Shown here: positions 36,728-46,857 of the stretch, piece by piece | Layout: each line of letters starts with the position of its first letter | How positions within the stretch are numbered: the stretch's first letter is position 1 | Assembly (NCBI GenBank): GCA_016719295.1 | Contig: JADKAF010000001.1 | Span: 3,534,001 to 3,598,000 of the forward strand | Origin: Planctomycetota bacterium | Lineage (GTDB): Bacteria; Planctomycetota; UBA1135; JADKAF01 | DNA: 64,000 nucleotides | Reading direction: 5' to 3' | Notes under the pieces: model-generated | Databases searched by the model: none | What the model was told of the DNA's origin: nothing | Seen by the model: only the letters and a program-made list of their open reading frames with translations | Made by a program: the position numbers and the translations under genes

Positions 36728-38662
36728 GTGGTGACGCCGCAGAAGTCCATCCAGGAGACCGTCTCCGACGCGGTGCGCGAGACCGCGGAGCGCCGCTCGT
36801 CGGCGCTCGCGACGCGGCGGCGCGTCGCCCTCGAGATCTCCGCTGCGGCGCTGCTCGCCCTCGGCGTGGAGGCCCTCTTCTCGCCGCGGAGCTTCGGCTC
36901 GCTCGGTCTGCATCCGCATCCCTACTGGATCGCGGTGCTGATGATCGCCACGCTGCGCGGTCTCCTCGCCGGACTCGCGACGGTCGCGGCGATGGTGCTG
37001 CTCTACGGCGCGGGCATCGCCTTCGCCGCGACGAGCGGGAACTTCAGCCGCATCGTCACGCTCGAGAACTTCTTGGAGCCGGTGCTCTGGTGCGTCGTGA
37101 CCTACGTCGTCGGCCAGAGCCACGATCGCTGGGCCTCACGCCACCGCGATCTCGAGGAGGAGATCGATGCGCTCGTCTCCGAGCTCGAGCGTCTGCGCGG
37201 CGAGAATCAGGTGCTCACCGCCGCGAACAAGATCCTGGAGCGCGGTCTGGTCGATCAGACCACGAGCTTCCGGCGCCTCTCGGCGATCGCGCATCGCATG
37301 GATGACGCGAGCGGCGACGGCTGCCTCGCTCTGGCGATGGAGCTCGTGCATGAGCACCTGGGCGTCGAGCGCGCCGCCGCGTTCCAGGTCCTCCCGAACG
37401 GCGCCCTCGAGCTGCGACGCGCGCAGGGCTGGAGCCTCGCGGAGCACCCGCGCGTCCTCGGGCTCACCCAGCGCAGCGAGATCGTGCGCGACGCGCTGCA
37501 GACGGGCGACCTCGTCGATGGCTTCGCGCCCGGCGCCCACGTCGGCGACGAGGGTCCGCTCGTCGCGATGCCGCTCTTCGACGCGCACGGGGCGCTGACG
37601 CACCTTCTCACCATCGATCAGATCCCGGCCTCGCGCCTCCTGCCGACCACGGTGGGCACCTTCAGCGTCATCGGCACGCTCGTCCAGAGCGGCATCCAGC
37701 GCGCCGATCGCGCGCTCGAGGGCGCCTGGTGGGAGGTCCCCGCCGAGGTGCTGGACACGCCGGAGCGCGTCTTCGGCTCACCGGCCGAGCTCGGCGCCCA
37801 CATCCTCCTCGAAGCGGAGCGCGTCAATCGCTACGGCGGAGCGACGAGCTGCGCGCTCCTCCACGCTCCACGCCTCCCCGCCGGCGCGCGCAGCGCCCGC
37901 GAGGAGCTCGAGGGCATGCTGCAGCGCGAGCTGGCGCGCGACCTCCGCGACGTCGACCAGGTCTACCGCTTCGGCTACCCGGGCTGCTACGTCGCGCTGC
38001 TCTCGCAGTGCGACGAGCGCGGCGCGCGCGCCGTATTGCAGCGCTGGCGCGACCGCCTCGAGGACGGACGCGACATCTGCTTCGGCGGCTTGCGCTTCGC
38101 GATCGAAGCGCTGGACGCGAAGGCTCCCGACGCCCAGAGCCTGCTCGACCGCCTGCACGAGCGCTTCCAGCAACAGAGCCTCGTGCCGCTGCCGAGCGAG
38201 CTCCCCGTGCATCTGCCGACCGAGGTCCCGCTCGGGCGCAAGACCGAGTTCTATCGGCGCCTGCGCATCGAGCTCGGGCTCACGCTGCGCCACCGCCACA
38301 GCACGCACCTCGTGCTCATCACCGGCGCCCGCGACGGCGCGGACGAGGGCACCCTGCTCGCCAAGAACGTGCGCACGGTCGCGAACGACGTGCTGCGCAA
38401 GAGCGACAGCGTCTTCGCGCTCGAGCCGAATCGCTGCGCGGTCCTGCTCCCGTGCACCGATCGCGAGCAGGCCGGGCGCGTGCACGAGCGCCTCGCCGAC
38501 GCGCTCGCGCGCCGCTTCCCCGCGCCGCCCTACGGCGGGCTCGACGTTTCGATCCTGACCTTGGGTGCGGAGATGGGCGCCTTGCTGGAGGCGCTCGCCG
38601 AGCTCGACCTGGAGCTGCCGGTCGCGGGCGAGATCTACGACGCTCTCGGAGGTGTGGCATGA
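36728..38662 (+). CDS. pelD: PelD-like c-di-GMP receptor with two degenerate GGDEF domains
   Basis: 644 residues from GTG 36728, eight bases after GGAGG. Up to four transmembrane helices (about 32-130), a coiled coil (about 138-170) and a GAF domain (about 175-325) come first. Two GGDEF-like domains follow. The first has RDVD at 407-410, then five residues, then GYPGC in place of GGDEF. The second has RKSD at 557-560, five residues, then EPNRC. Both keep the RxxD inhibitory-site motif that binds c-di-GMP in PelD while the catalytic motif is lost. Pseudomonas PelD (455 residues) has only one such domain. Its role is to activate Pel synthesis on c-di-GMP binding. Confidence 0.85.
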   Translation: MVTPQKSIQETVSDAVRETAERRSSALATRRRVALEISAAALLALGVEALFSPRSFGSLGLHPHPYWIAVLMIATLRGLLAGLATVAAMVLLYGAGIAFAATSGNFSRIVTLENFLEPVLWCVVTYVVGQSHDRWASRHRDLEEEIDALVSELERLRGENQVLTAANKILERGLVDQTTSFRRLSAIAHRMDDASGDGCLALAMELVHEHLGVERAAAFQVLPNGALELRRAQGWSLAEHPRVLGLTQRSEIVRDALQTGDLVDGFAPGAHVGDEGPLVAMPLFDAHGALTHLLTIDQIPASRLLPTTVGTFSVIGTLVQSGIQRADRALEGAWWEVPAEVLDTPERVFGSPAELGAHILLEAERVNRYGGATSCALLHAPRLPAGARSAREELEGMLQRELARDLRDVDQVYRFGYPGCYVALLSQCDERGARAVLQRWRDRLEDGRDICFGGLRFAIEALDAKAPDAQSLLDRLHERFQQQSLVPLPSELPVHLPTEVPLGRKTEFYRRLRIELGLTLRHRHSTHLVLITGARDGADEGTLLAKNVRTVANDVLRKSDSVFALEPNRCAVLLPCTDREQAGRVHERLADALARRFPAPPYGGLDVSILTLGAEMGALLEALAELDLELPVAGEIYDALGGVA

Positions 38663-39900
38663 GCGCCGCGGAGCCTCGTCCCACCGCAGCCGCTGCGCCG
38701 ACGCACGCGACGGTCCCGCCCGCCGCGGGCGGCGCCACGAGCGCGCCCGAGGCCGCGCGAGAGAGCTCGCGCGAGCTGCGCACCGGCGGAGCACGCGAGG
38801 CCAAGGAGCGACGCTTGCGACGCGCGCAGATCGAGCTGCGCCTCTTGGTCGGCGTGCTCGTCGCGACGATCGCGCTGCTCGAAGGAGCCGCCGCGCTGCG
38901 CGCCGTCCGCGCGACCGGCGCCCTCCACGCGCTCGCCGCCCTGCTGCTGCATGCCTGCGCTGCCGGAGCTTCGCTGCTCGCCGCACGCCTCCGCCGCCGC
39001 AGTCGGCTGCACGGAGTCTACTTCGACCTGGTCCTGCTCACCGCGCTGGCGATCCCGGTGTTCGGGCCGCTGGTCGCTTGGCTCATCCCGAGCAAGAAGA
39101 TCCTCGAGCAAGGCGTCAACGCGCACGAGCTCTTCGAGCAGTACGAGAAGCACGTCCGCCACGCCGAGGCGCCGTATCGACGCACGCTCTTCACCGGGAA
39201 CTTCGATCGCGACATGGCGCGCGAGCTCGACGTCGAGAGCTACTTCGATGTGCTCGCCTCGGGTGACATCCATCAGAAGCGCGACGCGCTGAGCAAGCTC
39301 GTCGCCCTCGGCGAGCCGCATCACCTCGCGCTGGTGCGCAAGAGCCTCTGCGACCCCGACCAGGAGGTACAGCTCTACGCCTACGGACAGATCGCCGCGC
39401 TCGAGGAGCGCTACGAGAGCGCGATCGACCGAGCCGACAACGGTACGCCCGAAGGTCCTCGCGATCCCGAGCAGGCGACGCGGCTCGCCACCGCGCACCT
39501 CGCCTACGCGCAGTCGGGCGTCCTGGATGCCGTGCTCGCGACCCACCACTGCGAGCTCGCGATCGAGTTCGCGACCCGTGGGCGGGCGGCGGCCGATCCC
39601 AAGGTCGCGATGCGTCTCGAGCTGCTTGCGAAGCTCGGCCTCGGCGACAGGGAAGGCGCGCAGAAGGTCGTGACCGAGCTCTTGGCACTCGACCCCGAGG
39701 ATGCCGAGGCGCGTACCGTCGCGATCGAGTTCGCCTATCGCGCGCGGGCGTTCGACCAGGCCCGCGTGGAGATCGAGCGCTTCGTCTCCGCGGGCCACGA
39801 GCTCCGCCCGTGGATGCGTGCGCTGAAGGATGCCGGTCGTCCGAGCGGCGAAGCCGCTCCGGCGACGAAGCGTCGCCGGCGCAACGAGGTGCACGCATGA
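38659..39900 (+). CDS. pelE: PelE-like membrane protein
   Basis: 413 residues; ATG 38659 overlaps the pelD stop (ATGA). A charged, Ala-rich N-terminus is followed by two or three transmembrane helices at about 68-145 ('LLVGVLVATIALLEGAAAL', 'FDLVLLTALAIPVFGPLVAWL'). The C-terminal 260 residues are cytoplasmic, helical and TPR-like ('KRDALSKLVALGEP', 'MRLELLAKLGLGDREGAQKV'). This matches PelE in position and layout; sequence motifs in this family are weak. PelE is thought to act with PelD, PelF and PelG in the inner-membrane synthase complex. The stop overlaps pelF by four bases. Confidence 0.78.
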   Translation: MSAAEPRPTAAAAPTHATVPPAAGGATSAPEAARESSRELRTGGAREAKERRLRRAQIELRLLVGVLVATIALLEGAAALRAVRATGALHALAALLLHACAAGASLLAARLRRRSRLHGVYFDLVLLTALAIPVFGPLVAWLIPSKKILEQGVNAHELFEQYEKHVRHAEAPYRRTLFTGNFDRDMARELDVESYFDVLASGDIHQKRDALSKLVALGEPHHLALVRKSLCDPDQEVQLYAYGQIAALEERYESAIDRADNGTPEGPRDPEQATRLATAHLAYAQSGVLDAVLATHHCELAIEFATRGRAAADPKVAMRLELLAKLGLGDREGAQKVVTELLALDPEDAEARTVAIEFAYRARAFDQARVEIERFVSAGHELRPWMRALKDAGRPSGEAAPATKRRRRNEVHA

Positions 39901-42900
39901 CGGACATGGACGTCTGCCTGCTCCTCGAGGGGACCTACCCCTTCGTCACCGGAGGAGTTTCGAGCTGGGTGCACACGCTCATCACCGAGCTGAAGCACCT
40001 GCGCTTCGGCGTCGTGCACATCTCGCCGCGCGAGGGCTACTTCCCCCACGGCTACGCGTACAAGCTGCCCGAGAACGTGGTCGGCGTGCGCGAGGTCTTC
40101 CTCCATCAGTACAAGCTGCCGAAGAAGGCCTCGCGCGAGTCGATCCGCGAGCAGATCCAGCTCTTCCGCGGCTTCATCCAGGACCTTCAGGACGGCAACA
40201 CCCAAGCGTTCCGCGAGTTCTACGCCGCGGTGAACCAGGACCTCGGCGGCGGGCTCAACGCCGCGAGCATCTTCCAGACCAAGGAGAGCTGGGACGTCCT
40301 CGTCGAGAGCTATTCGCAGGAGGCCGCCGAGGAGAGCTTCATCAACTACTTCTGGACCTGGCGCTACGCGCTCTTCCCGCTGTTCAACATCCTCGCGGCG
40401 CAGCTGCCTGACGCGCATCTCTACCACACCATCTCGACGGGCTACGCCGGGATGCTGGCCGCCGGTGCGACCCTGCGCAAAGGCCGGCCGATGGTGCTCA
40501 CCGAGCACGGCATCTACGCGAAGGAGCGCCGCATCGAGATCCATCGCGCCGACTGGATCCAGGACTGGTCGTCGGGCGAGATCGTCGCCGAGCGGAAGCC
40601 GCCGTTCTTCAAGCGCTTCTGGACGCGCCAGTTCGCGATGATGTCGAAGGTCACCTACGCCCACGCGAACGAGATCTACACGCTCTACGAAGGCAATCGG
40701 CGTACGCAGATCCAAGACGGCGCCGAGCCCGAGCGCACGAACGTCATCCCCAACGGCATCGACCTCGTGCGCTACGGCGAGGCCGCGAAGCAGTTCGACG
40801 CGCGAGCGGAGAACGAGCGCTTCACGCTGGCCTTCGTCGGTCGAGTCTCGCCCATCAAGGACGTGAAGACCTTCCTGCGCGCGGTGCGCCTCGTCGCGAA
40901 CGAGGTGCCGAACGTACGCGCGCGCATCCTCGGCCCCATGGACGAGGACCCGAAGTACGTCGACGCCTGCAAGAAGCTCTTCCAGCGCCTGCATCTCGAC
41001 GGCATCGCGGCCTTCGAGGGCAAGGTCAACGTGCTGGAGGAGTTCCCGAAGATCGACCTCCTCGTGCTGACCTCGATCTCCGAGGCGCAGCCTCTGGTGA
41101 TCCTCGAGGCCGGCGCCGTCGGCGTGCCGACGGTGACGACCGACGTCGGCTCGTGCTCGGAGCTGCTGAATGGCTCGACCCCCGAGGACCGTTCACTCGG
41201 CGCCGGCGGCCTGCTGACGCCCATCGCCTCACCCGGCGAGACGGCGAAGGCCATCCTGCAGCTCATCCGCGATCGCGATCAGCTGAAGCGCATGGGCCGC
41301 GCGATGCGGCAGCGAGTGCATCGCTACTACGTGCTGAAGGACATGATCGCCGCGTACGGCGACATCTACGGCAAGTTCCAGCCAGGCGGTCGCTGCTTCA
41401 ACGGCGCCCCGGATACGCAGCGCAGCGCGGAGATGCGCGCCGCGGAGACGACGAGCACGCCGACGCCGGCGATCGAAGCGCCGAGCGCGGCGCCGAGCGC
41501 GATCCCCGCGCCGGCGGCTCCGACGGCGCTGCCGGCGGCGGCACCGTTCGCAGCTCCTGCGGCCCTCGCGGCGGCCGCGCTTCCTCCGCTGGTGGCGCCG
41601 CCCCCCGCGGGCCCAGCTCCTCTCGCTTCGGCCGCGCTCGACGCACCGAGAGCGGCAGCGTTGCCAGCGGCTCGGCCGCTCGCCGTGCCGAGCGCGCCGA
41701 TCGCGAGCGAGAGCGCGAGCTCGCGCCAGGAGCTCGTTCCTCCGCTCGAGATCGAGCCCGAGGTGGTGCCACTCGTCGTCGAGTCAGAGCTCGAGCCGAT
41801 CGCCGCGCCGCGCGCGCTACCGCTGCTCGCTCCTCCGGCGCTGCCCGATCTCCCGCGCGTGCTCGAAGCGATGGCGCCCCCCGCGCCGCCGATCTTCCCG
41901 TCGGTTCCCGAAGCGGAGCTCGCACTCGGCGAGCCGATCCCGACCACGCCCGCGGTCCCCGAGGAGCCTGCGACCATGCCGATCCCCTCTCGCGCTTCGT
42001 CTCGAGGAGTGATGGGCGAGCTGCTCGAGCTCCAAGGCCTGCTCGAGGCCTGGATCGCCATCGATGTGGAGCTCGCGCTGCTCGTGCAGGAGGCGGAGGA
42101 AGCGACGCAGGCCGCGGCTCGAGCCGAAGCAGAGGCCGCGGTGGCCGCCGCCGAGAGCGACGAGTTCGAGCTCGGCGAAGAGGACCTGCCGGCCGATCTC
42201 CCGCTCTCCTGCGAAGCGCTCGGCGACGACGACGCACCGATCGAGAAGCGCGCGGCGAGGCCCCGCCTCGACGAAGATCTGGGCCTCGAGCTCATCGACG
42301 ACCTCATGCAGGAGCTCGGCGACGACGTGCAGGGGCTCCGCGCCGCGCTCGAGCGCGAGGGCGACGAGATCTCGCAGCTCGAGCAGGACTTGATCTGCCT
42401 CGACGAGACGGAGAAGCAGGCCGCCGCGCAGCACGGGCCGCTCCCGGAAGGCGCGCAGGCGTGGTGGGGATCGTCCCGCGAGGACGAGCACGCCGCCGCG
42501 GAGGATCCCGCGACCGAGGAGAACGCAGCGACGGACGACGCGGTCGAGCCCGAAGTGGAGTCGTTCGCCTCGACGAGCGCCGGAGCTTCGAGCGACGACG
42601 ATGAGGAGTGGCTCGAGCTCGAGGACGAAGAGCTCCCCCGCGACATGCCGCTCTCCTGCGACGTGCTCGGCGAAGGCGTGGACGACGACGGCGATGCAGA
42701 AGCGAGCGCCGAGCATACGCCTGCAACGACGCGCGCCTTGGCTGCGCCGGCAACGGCGACCGCGCCGCAGAGCCTCGCTCCAGCCAGCGACGACGCAGCC
42801 GAAGCTCCGGCCGAGATCGCCGAGCCTGCGGTGGACGCAACGAACGACGAGCTCGGCGCGAGCGACGACGAGTTCGAGCTCGGCGAAGACGACGTGCCGG

Positions 42901-44878
42901 CCGATCTCCCGCTCTCCTGCGAAGCACTCGGCGACGACGACGCGCCGATCGAGACGCGCGCGGCGAGGCCCCGCCTCGACGAAGATCTGGGCCTCGAGCT
43001 CATCGACGACCTCATGCAGGAGCTCGGCGACGACGTGCAGGGGCTCCGCGCCGCGCTCGAGCGCGAGGGCGACGAGATCTCGCAGCTCGAGCAGGACTTG
43101 ATCTGCCTCGACGAGACGGAGAAGCAGGCCGCCGCGCAGCACGGGCCGCTCCCGGAAGGCGCGCAGGCGTGGTGGGGATCGTCCCGCGAGGACGAGCACG
43201 CCGCCGCGGAGGATTCCGCGACCGAGGAGAACGCAGCGACGGACGACGCGGTCGAGCCCGAAGTGGAGTCGTTCGCTTCGACGAGCGCCGGAGCTTCGAG
43301 CGACGACGATGAGGAGTGGCTCGAGCTCGAGGACGAAGAGCTCCCCGCGACATGCCGCTCTCCTGCGACGTGCTCGGCGAAGGCGTGGACGACGACGACG
43401 GCGCAGACGAAGCGAGCGCCGAGCATGTGCCTGCAACGACGCGGGCCTTGGCTGCGCCGGCGCCGGCAACGGCGACCGCGCCGCAGTGCCTCGCTCCAGC
43501 CAGCGACGACGAAGCCGAAGGTCCGGCCGAGATCGCCGAGCCTGCGGTGGACGCAACGAACGACGAGCTCGGCGCGAGCGACGACGAGTTCGAGCTCGGC
43601 GAAGACGACGTGCCGGCCGATCTCCCGCTCTCCTGCGAAGCGCTCGGCGACGACGACGCGCCGATCGAGACGCGTGCAGCGAGGCCCCGCCTCGACGAGG
43701 ACTTGGGCCTCGAGCTCATCGACGACCTCATGCAGGAGCTCGGCGACGACGTGCAGGGGCTCCGCGCCGCGCTCGAGCGCGAGGGCGACGAGATCTCGCA
43801 GCTCGAGCAGGACTTGATCTGCCTCGACGAGACGGAGAAGCAGGCCGCCGCGCAGCACGGGCCGCTCCCGGAAGGCGCGCAGGCGTGGTGGGGATCGTCC
43901 CGCGAGGACGAGCACGCCGCCGCGGAGGATTCCGCGACCGAGGAGAACGCAGCGACGGACGACGCGGTCGAGCCCGAAGTGGAGTCGTTCGCTTCGACGA
44001 GCGCCGGAGCTTCGAGCGACGACGATGAGGAGTGGCTCGAGCTCGAGGACGAAGAGCTCCCCCGCGACATGCCGCTCTCCTGCGACGTGCTCGGCGAAGG
44101 CGTGGACGACGACGACGGCGCAGACGAAGCGAGCGCCGAGCATGTGCCTGCAACGACGCGGGCCTTGGCTGCGCCGGCGCCGGCAACGGCGACCGCGCCG
44201 CAGTGCCTCGCTCCAGCCAGCGACGACGAAGCCGAAGGTCCGGCCGAGATCGCCGAGCCTGCGGTGGACGCAACGAACGACGAGCTCGGCGCGAGCGACG
44301 ACGAGTTCGAGCTCGGCGAAGACGACGTGCCGGCCGATCTCCCGCTCTCCTGCGAAGCGCTCGGCGACGACGACGCGCCGATCGAGACGCGTGCAGCGAG
44401 GCCCCGCCTCGACGAGGACTTGGGCCTCGAGCTCATCGACGACCTCATGCAGGAGCTCGGCGACGACGTGCAGGGGCTCCGCGCCGCGCTCGAGCGCGAG
44501 GGCGACGAGATCTCGCAGCTCGAGCAGGATTTGATCTGCCTCGACGAGACGACGGTGCAGCCGTCGAGCGGCGTGGCGGACCGCGCGGAAGCGCAAGCGC
44601 ATGCCGGTCTCCGCGATCTCGCCGGGGACGCTTCCGAAGGCGCGGGCGTGCTGCGTTTCGCGGCCACGCCCGCGAGCGTCCCGCCGGATCCCGAGGTCAT
44701 CGCCGAGCTGGACGAGCCCGAGGCCGAGTCGGCGGAATCGGAAGAGGAGGGCTGGCTCGAGCTCGAGGACGAGGAGCTTCCCCGCGACATGCCGCTCTCC
44801 TGCGACGTGCTCGGCGACCTGGACGACGAGGACGAGGAAGAGCTCTCGCAAGAGAGCGGAGCGGAGGGTCCGGCGTAG
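39897..44878 (+). CDS. pelF: PelF glycosyltransferase with giant acidic repeat extension (frameshifted)
   Basis: ATG 39897 overlaps the pelE stop. Residues 1-495 are a full-length PelF-type GT4 glycosyltransferase: 'GGVSSWVHTLI', 'LTEHGIYAKERRIE', 'NGIDLVRY', 'FVGRVSPIKDV' and the donor-binding ESx-type motif with E396 and E404 in 'SEAQPLVILEA'. It polymerises Pel from UDP-sugars in the cytoplasm. Ordinary PelF ends here. This one continues with an Ala/Pro-rich linker (about 500-755) and then four acidic repeats of about 239 residues. A C run at 43343-43346 has four Cs where sister copies have five, shifting the frame. As sequenced, translation ends at 43817 (1,306 residues); with one C restored the protein is about 1,660 residues, ending at 44878. 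Confidence 0.85.
42159..44878 (+). repeat. four long direct repeats within pelF
   Basis: Repeat starts are 42159, 42867, 43583 and 44300, giving spacings of 708, 716 and 717 bp. The last two full units are nearly identical. Each unit holds two versions of an acidic motif, 'DEFELGEDDVPADLPLSCEALG' and 'EEWLELEDEELPRDMPLSCDVLG', so the 'PLSC' core occurs eight times. The last unit is shortened and diverges after 'DLICLDET'. High identity makes the array prone to recombination and to assembly error. Confidence 0.92.
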
Positions 44879-44891
44879 CCGGAGGAGGACG

Positions 44892-46271
44892 ATGGCCGGA
44901 ATCGGATTCGAGCTGCGTCGCCTCGTCGAAGGCGACAGCGTGCTGCAGAAGATCAAGGGCTACGCGGCCGCGGGCATGATCTCCTCGGGACCCTGGATCA
45001 TGACGATCGTGACGCTGGCCGTGCTCAGCGTGTTCGGGCCGGAGCTGATCGGGCAATCCGACTACGAGCTCTTCCGCAGCATCATCACCTACGCCTTCGC
45101 CTACAGCTTGATCATCGTCGGGGTGGTGCAGATGGCGGTGACGCGGCGCGTGGCGGACGACCTCTACAGCCACCGCTACGACCGCATCCTGCCCACCTTC
45201 ACCTCGACCTGCGCGGCGCTGGGCGCTTTCCAGATCTTCGTCGGCTCCTTCTTCTGCTGGGTCGCCGGGCTACCGATCGCGCTCGCCATCGTGTCGGTCA
45301 GCCTCTACGTGGTGGTCTCCCTCACGTGGATCGCGCTGATCTGGCTCAGCGCCGTGAAGGACTTCGCCCAGATCCTCCGCTCCTACCTGATGGGCGCGCT
45401 GGTCTCGCTCACCGGGACGCTCTTCGCCGCGACCTCCATCGACCTGGTCGGCCTGCTCGCGATGTACACCGCGGGCCAGGCCCTGACGTTGGCGATGATG
45501 GTGTTCCAGATCGGTCGCGAGCTGCATCACGGCGAGCAGCGCGACTGGACCGCCTGGCGCTGTCTCGTCCGCTACAAGAACCTGGTCGTCGTCGGGCTCC
45601 TCTCCAACGCCGCGCTGTGGATCGACAAGGTGGTCTTCTGGTCCGTCGACGGCTCGGGACCGAATCGCTTCTTCCGCTTCCATCCGCTGTACGACACCGC
45701 CTGCTTCCTCGCCTACCTCACGGTGATCCCCGCCCTCGCGGTGAACCTCGTGCGCGTCGAGACCAACTTCTATGAGCGCTATCGCGCCTACTTCGGCGGC
45801 ATCATCGGCGGCATGCCCTACAAGGTGATCCTCGAGCGCAAAGGCCAGATGCTCCGCATCCTCTTCGACGGCGTGCAGGGGCTCTTGCGCACGCAAGGCG
45901 CCATCACCTTCCTCGCCATCGTCTTCGCCCCCTGGATCCTGAAGCCGCTCGGTGTGCCGGAAGTGACCACGATGATCTTCCGGGCTGCCTGCCTGGCTTC
46001 GCTCTTCCACGTGCTTCTGCTGATCGTTCTGCTGATCCAGATGTACTTCGACTTCCAACGTGAAGCGGCGCTCACCACCTTGGTCTTCTTCCTCACCAAC
46101 TTCGCCGGCGCCATCTGGTCGGTCGAGGCCGGAGTCTGGAGCTACGGCATCGGCTACGCGATCTCGTCCCTCGTGACGCTCCTCGTCGGCTACGGCCTCT
46201 TGAAGCGCGGCCTCGACAGCCTCGAGTACCTGACCTTCACCTCGCAGCCGATCATCGAGAAGCCGGGCTAG
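44892..46271 (+). CDS. pelG: PelG inner-membrane exporter
   Basis: 459 residues from ATG 44892, with a strong GGAGGAGG four bases upstream. It begins 'MAGIGFELRRLVEGD', the typical PelG N-terminus, and has about twelve hydrophobic segments. PelG is a Wzx-like (MOP superfamily) protein that with PelD, PelE and PelF forms the inner-membrane Pel synthase and moves the growing chain to the periplasm. 'GYAAAGMISSGPWIMTIV' and 'LWIDKVVFW' are recognisable family features. Length is as expected. It is the last pel gene; 123 bp separate it from the next gene. Confidence 0.92.
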   Translation: MAGIGFELRRLVEGDSVLQKIKGYAAAGMISSGPWIMTIVTLAVLSVFGPELIGQSDYELFRSIITYAFAYSLIIVGVVQMAVTRRVADDLYSHRYDRILPTFTSTCAALGAFQIFVGSFFCWVAGLPIALAIVSVSLYVVVSLTWIALIWLSAVKDFAQILRSYLMGALVSLTGTLFAATSIDLVGLLAMYTAGQALTLAMMVFQIGRELHHGEQRDWTAWRCLVRYKNLVVVGLLSNAALWIDKVVFWSVDGSGPNRFFRFHPLYDTACFLAYLTVIPALAVNLVRVETNFYERYRAYFGGIIGGMPYKVILERKGQMLRILFDGVQGLLRTQGAITFLAIVFAPWILKPLGVPEVTTMIFRAACLASLFHVLLLIVLLIQMYFDFQREAALTTLVFFLTNFAGAIWSVEAGVWSYGIGYAISSLVTLLVGYGLLKRGLDSLEYLTFTSQPIIEKPG

Positions 46272-46394
46272 CAGCCCGCGCACTCCGGTCCGGCCCCCGT
46301 TCGAGCCCCGGTCTCGCCGCGCTGCGATACCGTAGGCGCCGCGCCTCCGAACGATCCCGTGCCCGCGGCCCCGCGCTCGGATAGTCTTCCTCGC

Positions 46395-46856
46395 ATGTTC
46401 GAACCCCAACGTATGCTCCTCTCGCGCCTCCTCGAGGATCTCCTGCCCCGCTTGGAGGATCGGAGCTCCTCCGCGGCGTGGGCCCAGGCCAAGTCCGCGC
46501 TGCAGGCGTGCGTGGAGCCCGAGCCCGACATCGCCCCGGTGCTGGAAGCGCGCAACTACGCGGCCCTGGCGGACCTCATCGGAGAGTGGAAAGCCGGCCG
46601 TCGCCCCTTCCCCCTCCACGATCGCGAGCTCTTGAAGGGCGCGATGACCACCTTCCGCAAGAGCTTGAAGGTGAAGCGCCTCGACGCGGAGTCGTCGATC
46701 GGCGGCGGCCCGATGAGCGGCGGACGCAAGTCGGCGATCGCCGGCATCGTGCCGCCGTTCCGCTTCGCCGACGACGTCTGGCAGGAGCTCGCACGACAGA
46801 AGCGCTTGATCGCGCTGCGGAACGGCACCTACACGCTGCCGCCGGAATCGGCCTGA
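46395..46856 (+). CDS. hypothetical protein downstream of pelG
   Basis: 153 residues from ATG 46395. I do not recognise the family. It is helical in the first half ('MLLSRLLEDLLPRLEDRSS', 'AKSALQACVE') and has a basic C-terminal half with 'SGGRKSAIAGIVPPFRFADDVW'. There is no signal peptide or membrane segment, so it is probably cytoplasmic. Codon usage fits the region and it follows the pel operon on the same strand, but the 123-bp gap and lack of a pel homologue argue against a core role in Pel synthesis. It converges tail to tail with the pseudopilin cluster, one base apart. Confidence 0.55.
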   Translation: MFEPQRMLLSRLLEDLLPRLEDRSSSAAWAQAKSALQACVEPEPDIAPVLEARNYAALADLIGEWKAGRRPFPLHDRELLKGAMTTFRKSLKVKRLDAESSIGGGPMSGGRKSAIAGIVPPFRFADDVWQELARQKRLIALRNGTYTLPPESA

Positions 46857-46857
46857 T

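Noticed and set aside
39810..39896. PelF start upstream of 39897
   Set aside because: That stretch is the 3' end of pelE in another frame; ATG 39897 overlaps the pelE stop and begins the conserved PelF N-terminus.
41366..44956. Very long open frame antisense to pelF, and similar antisense frames elsewhere
   Set aside because: High third-position GC keeps other frames open. The antisense product is Ser-rich low complexity with no domain, while the sense strand encodes PelF and its repeats.
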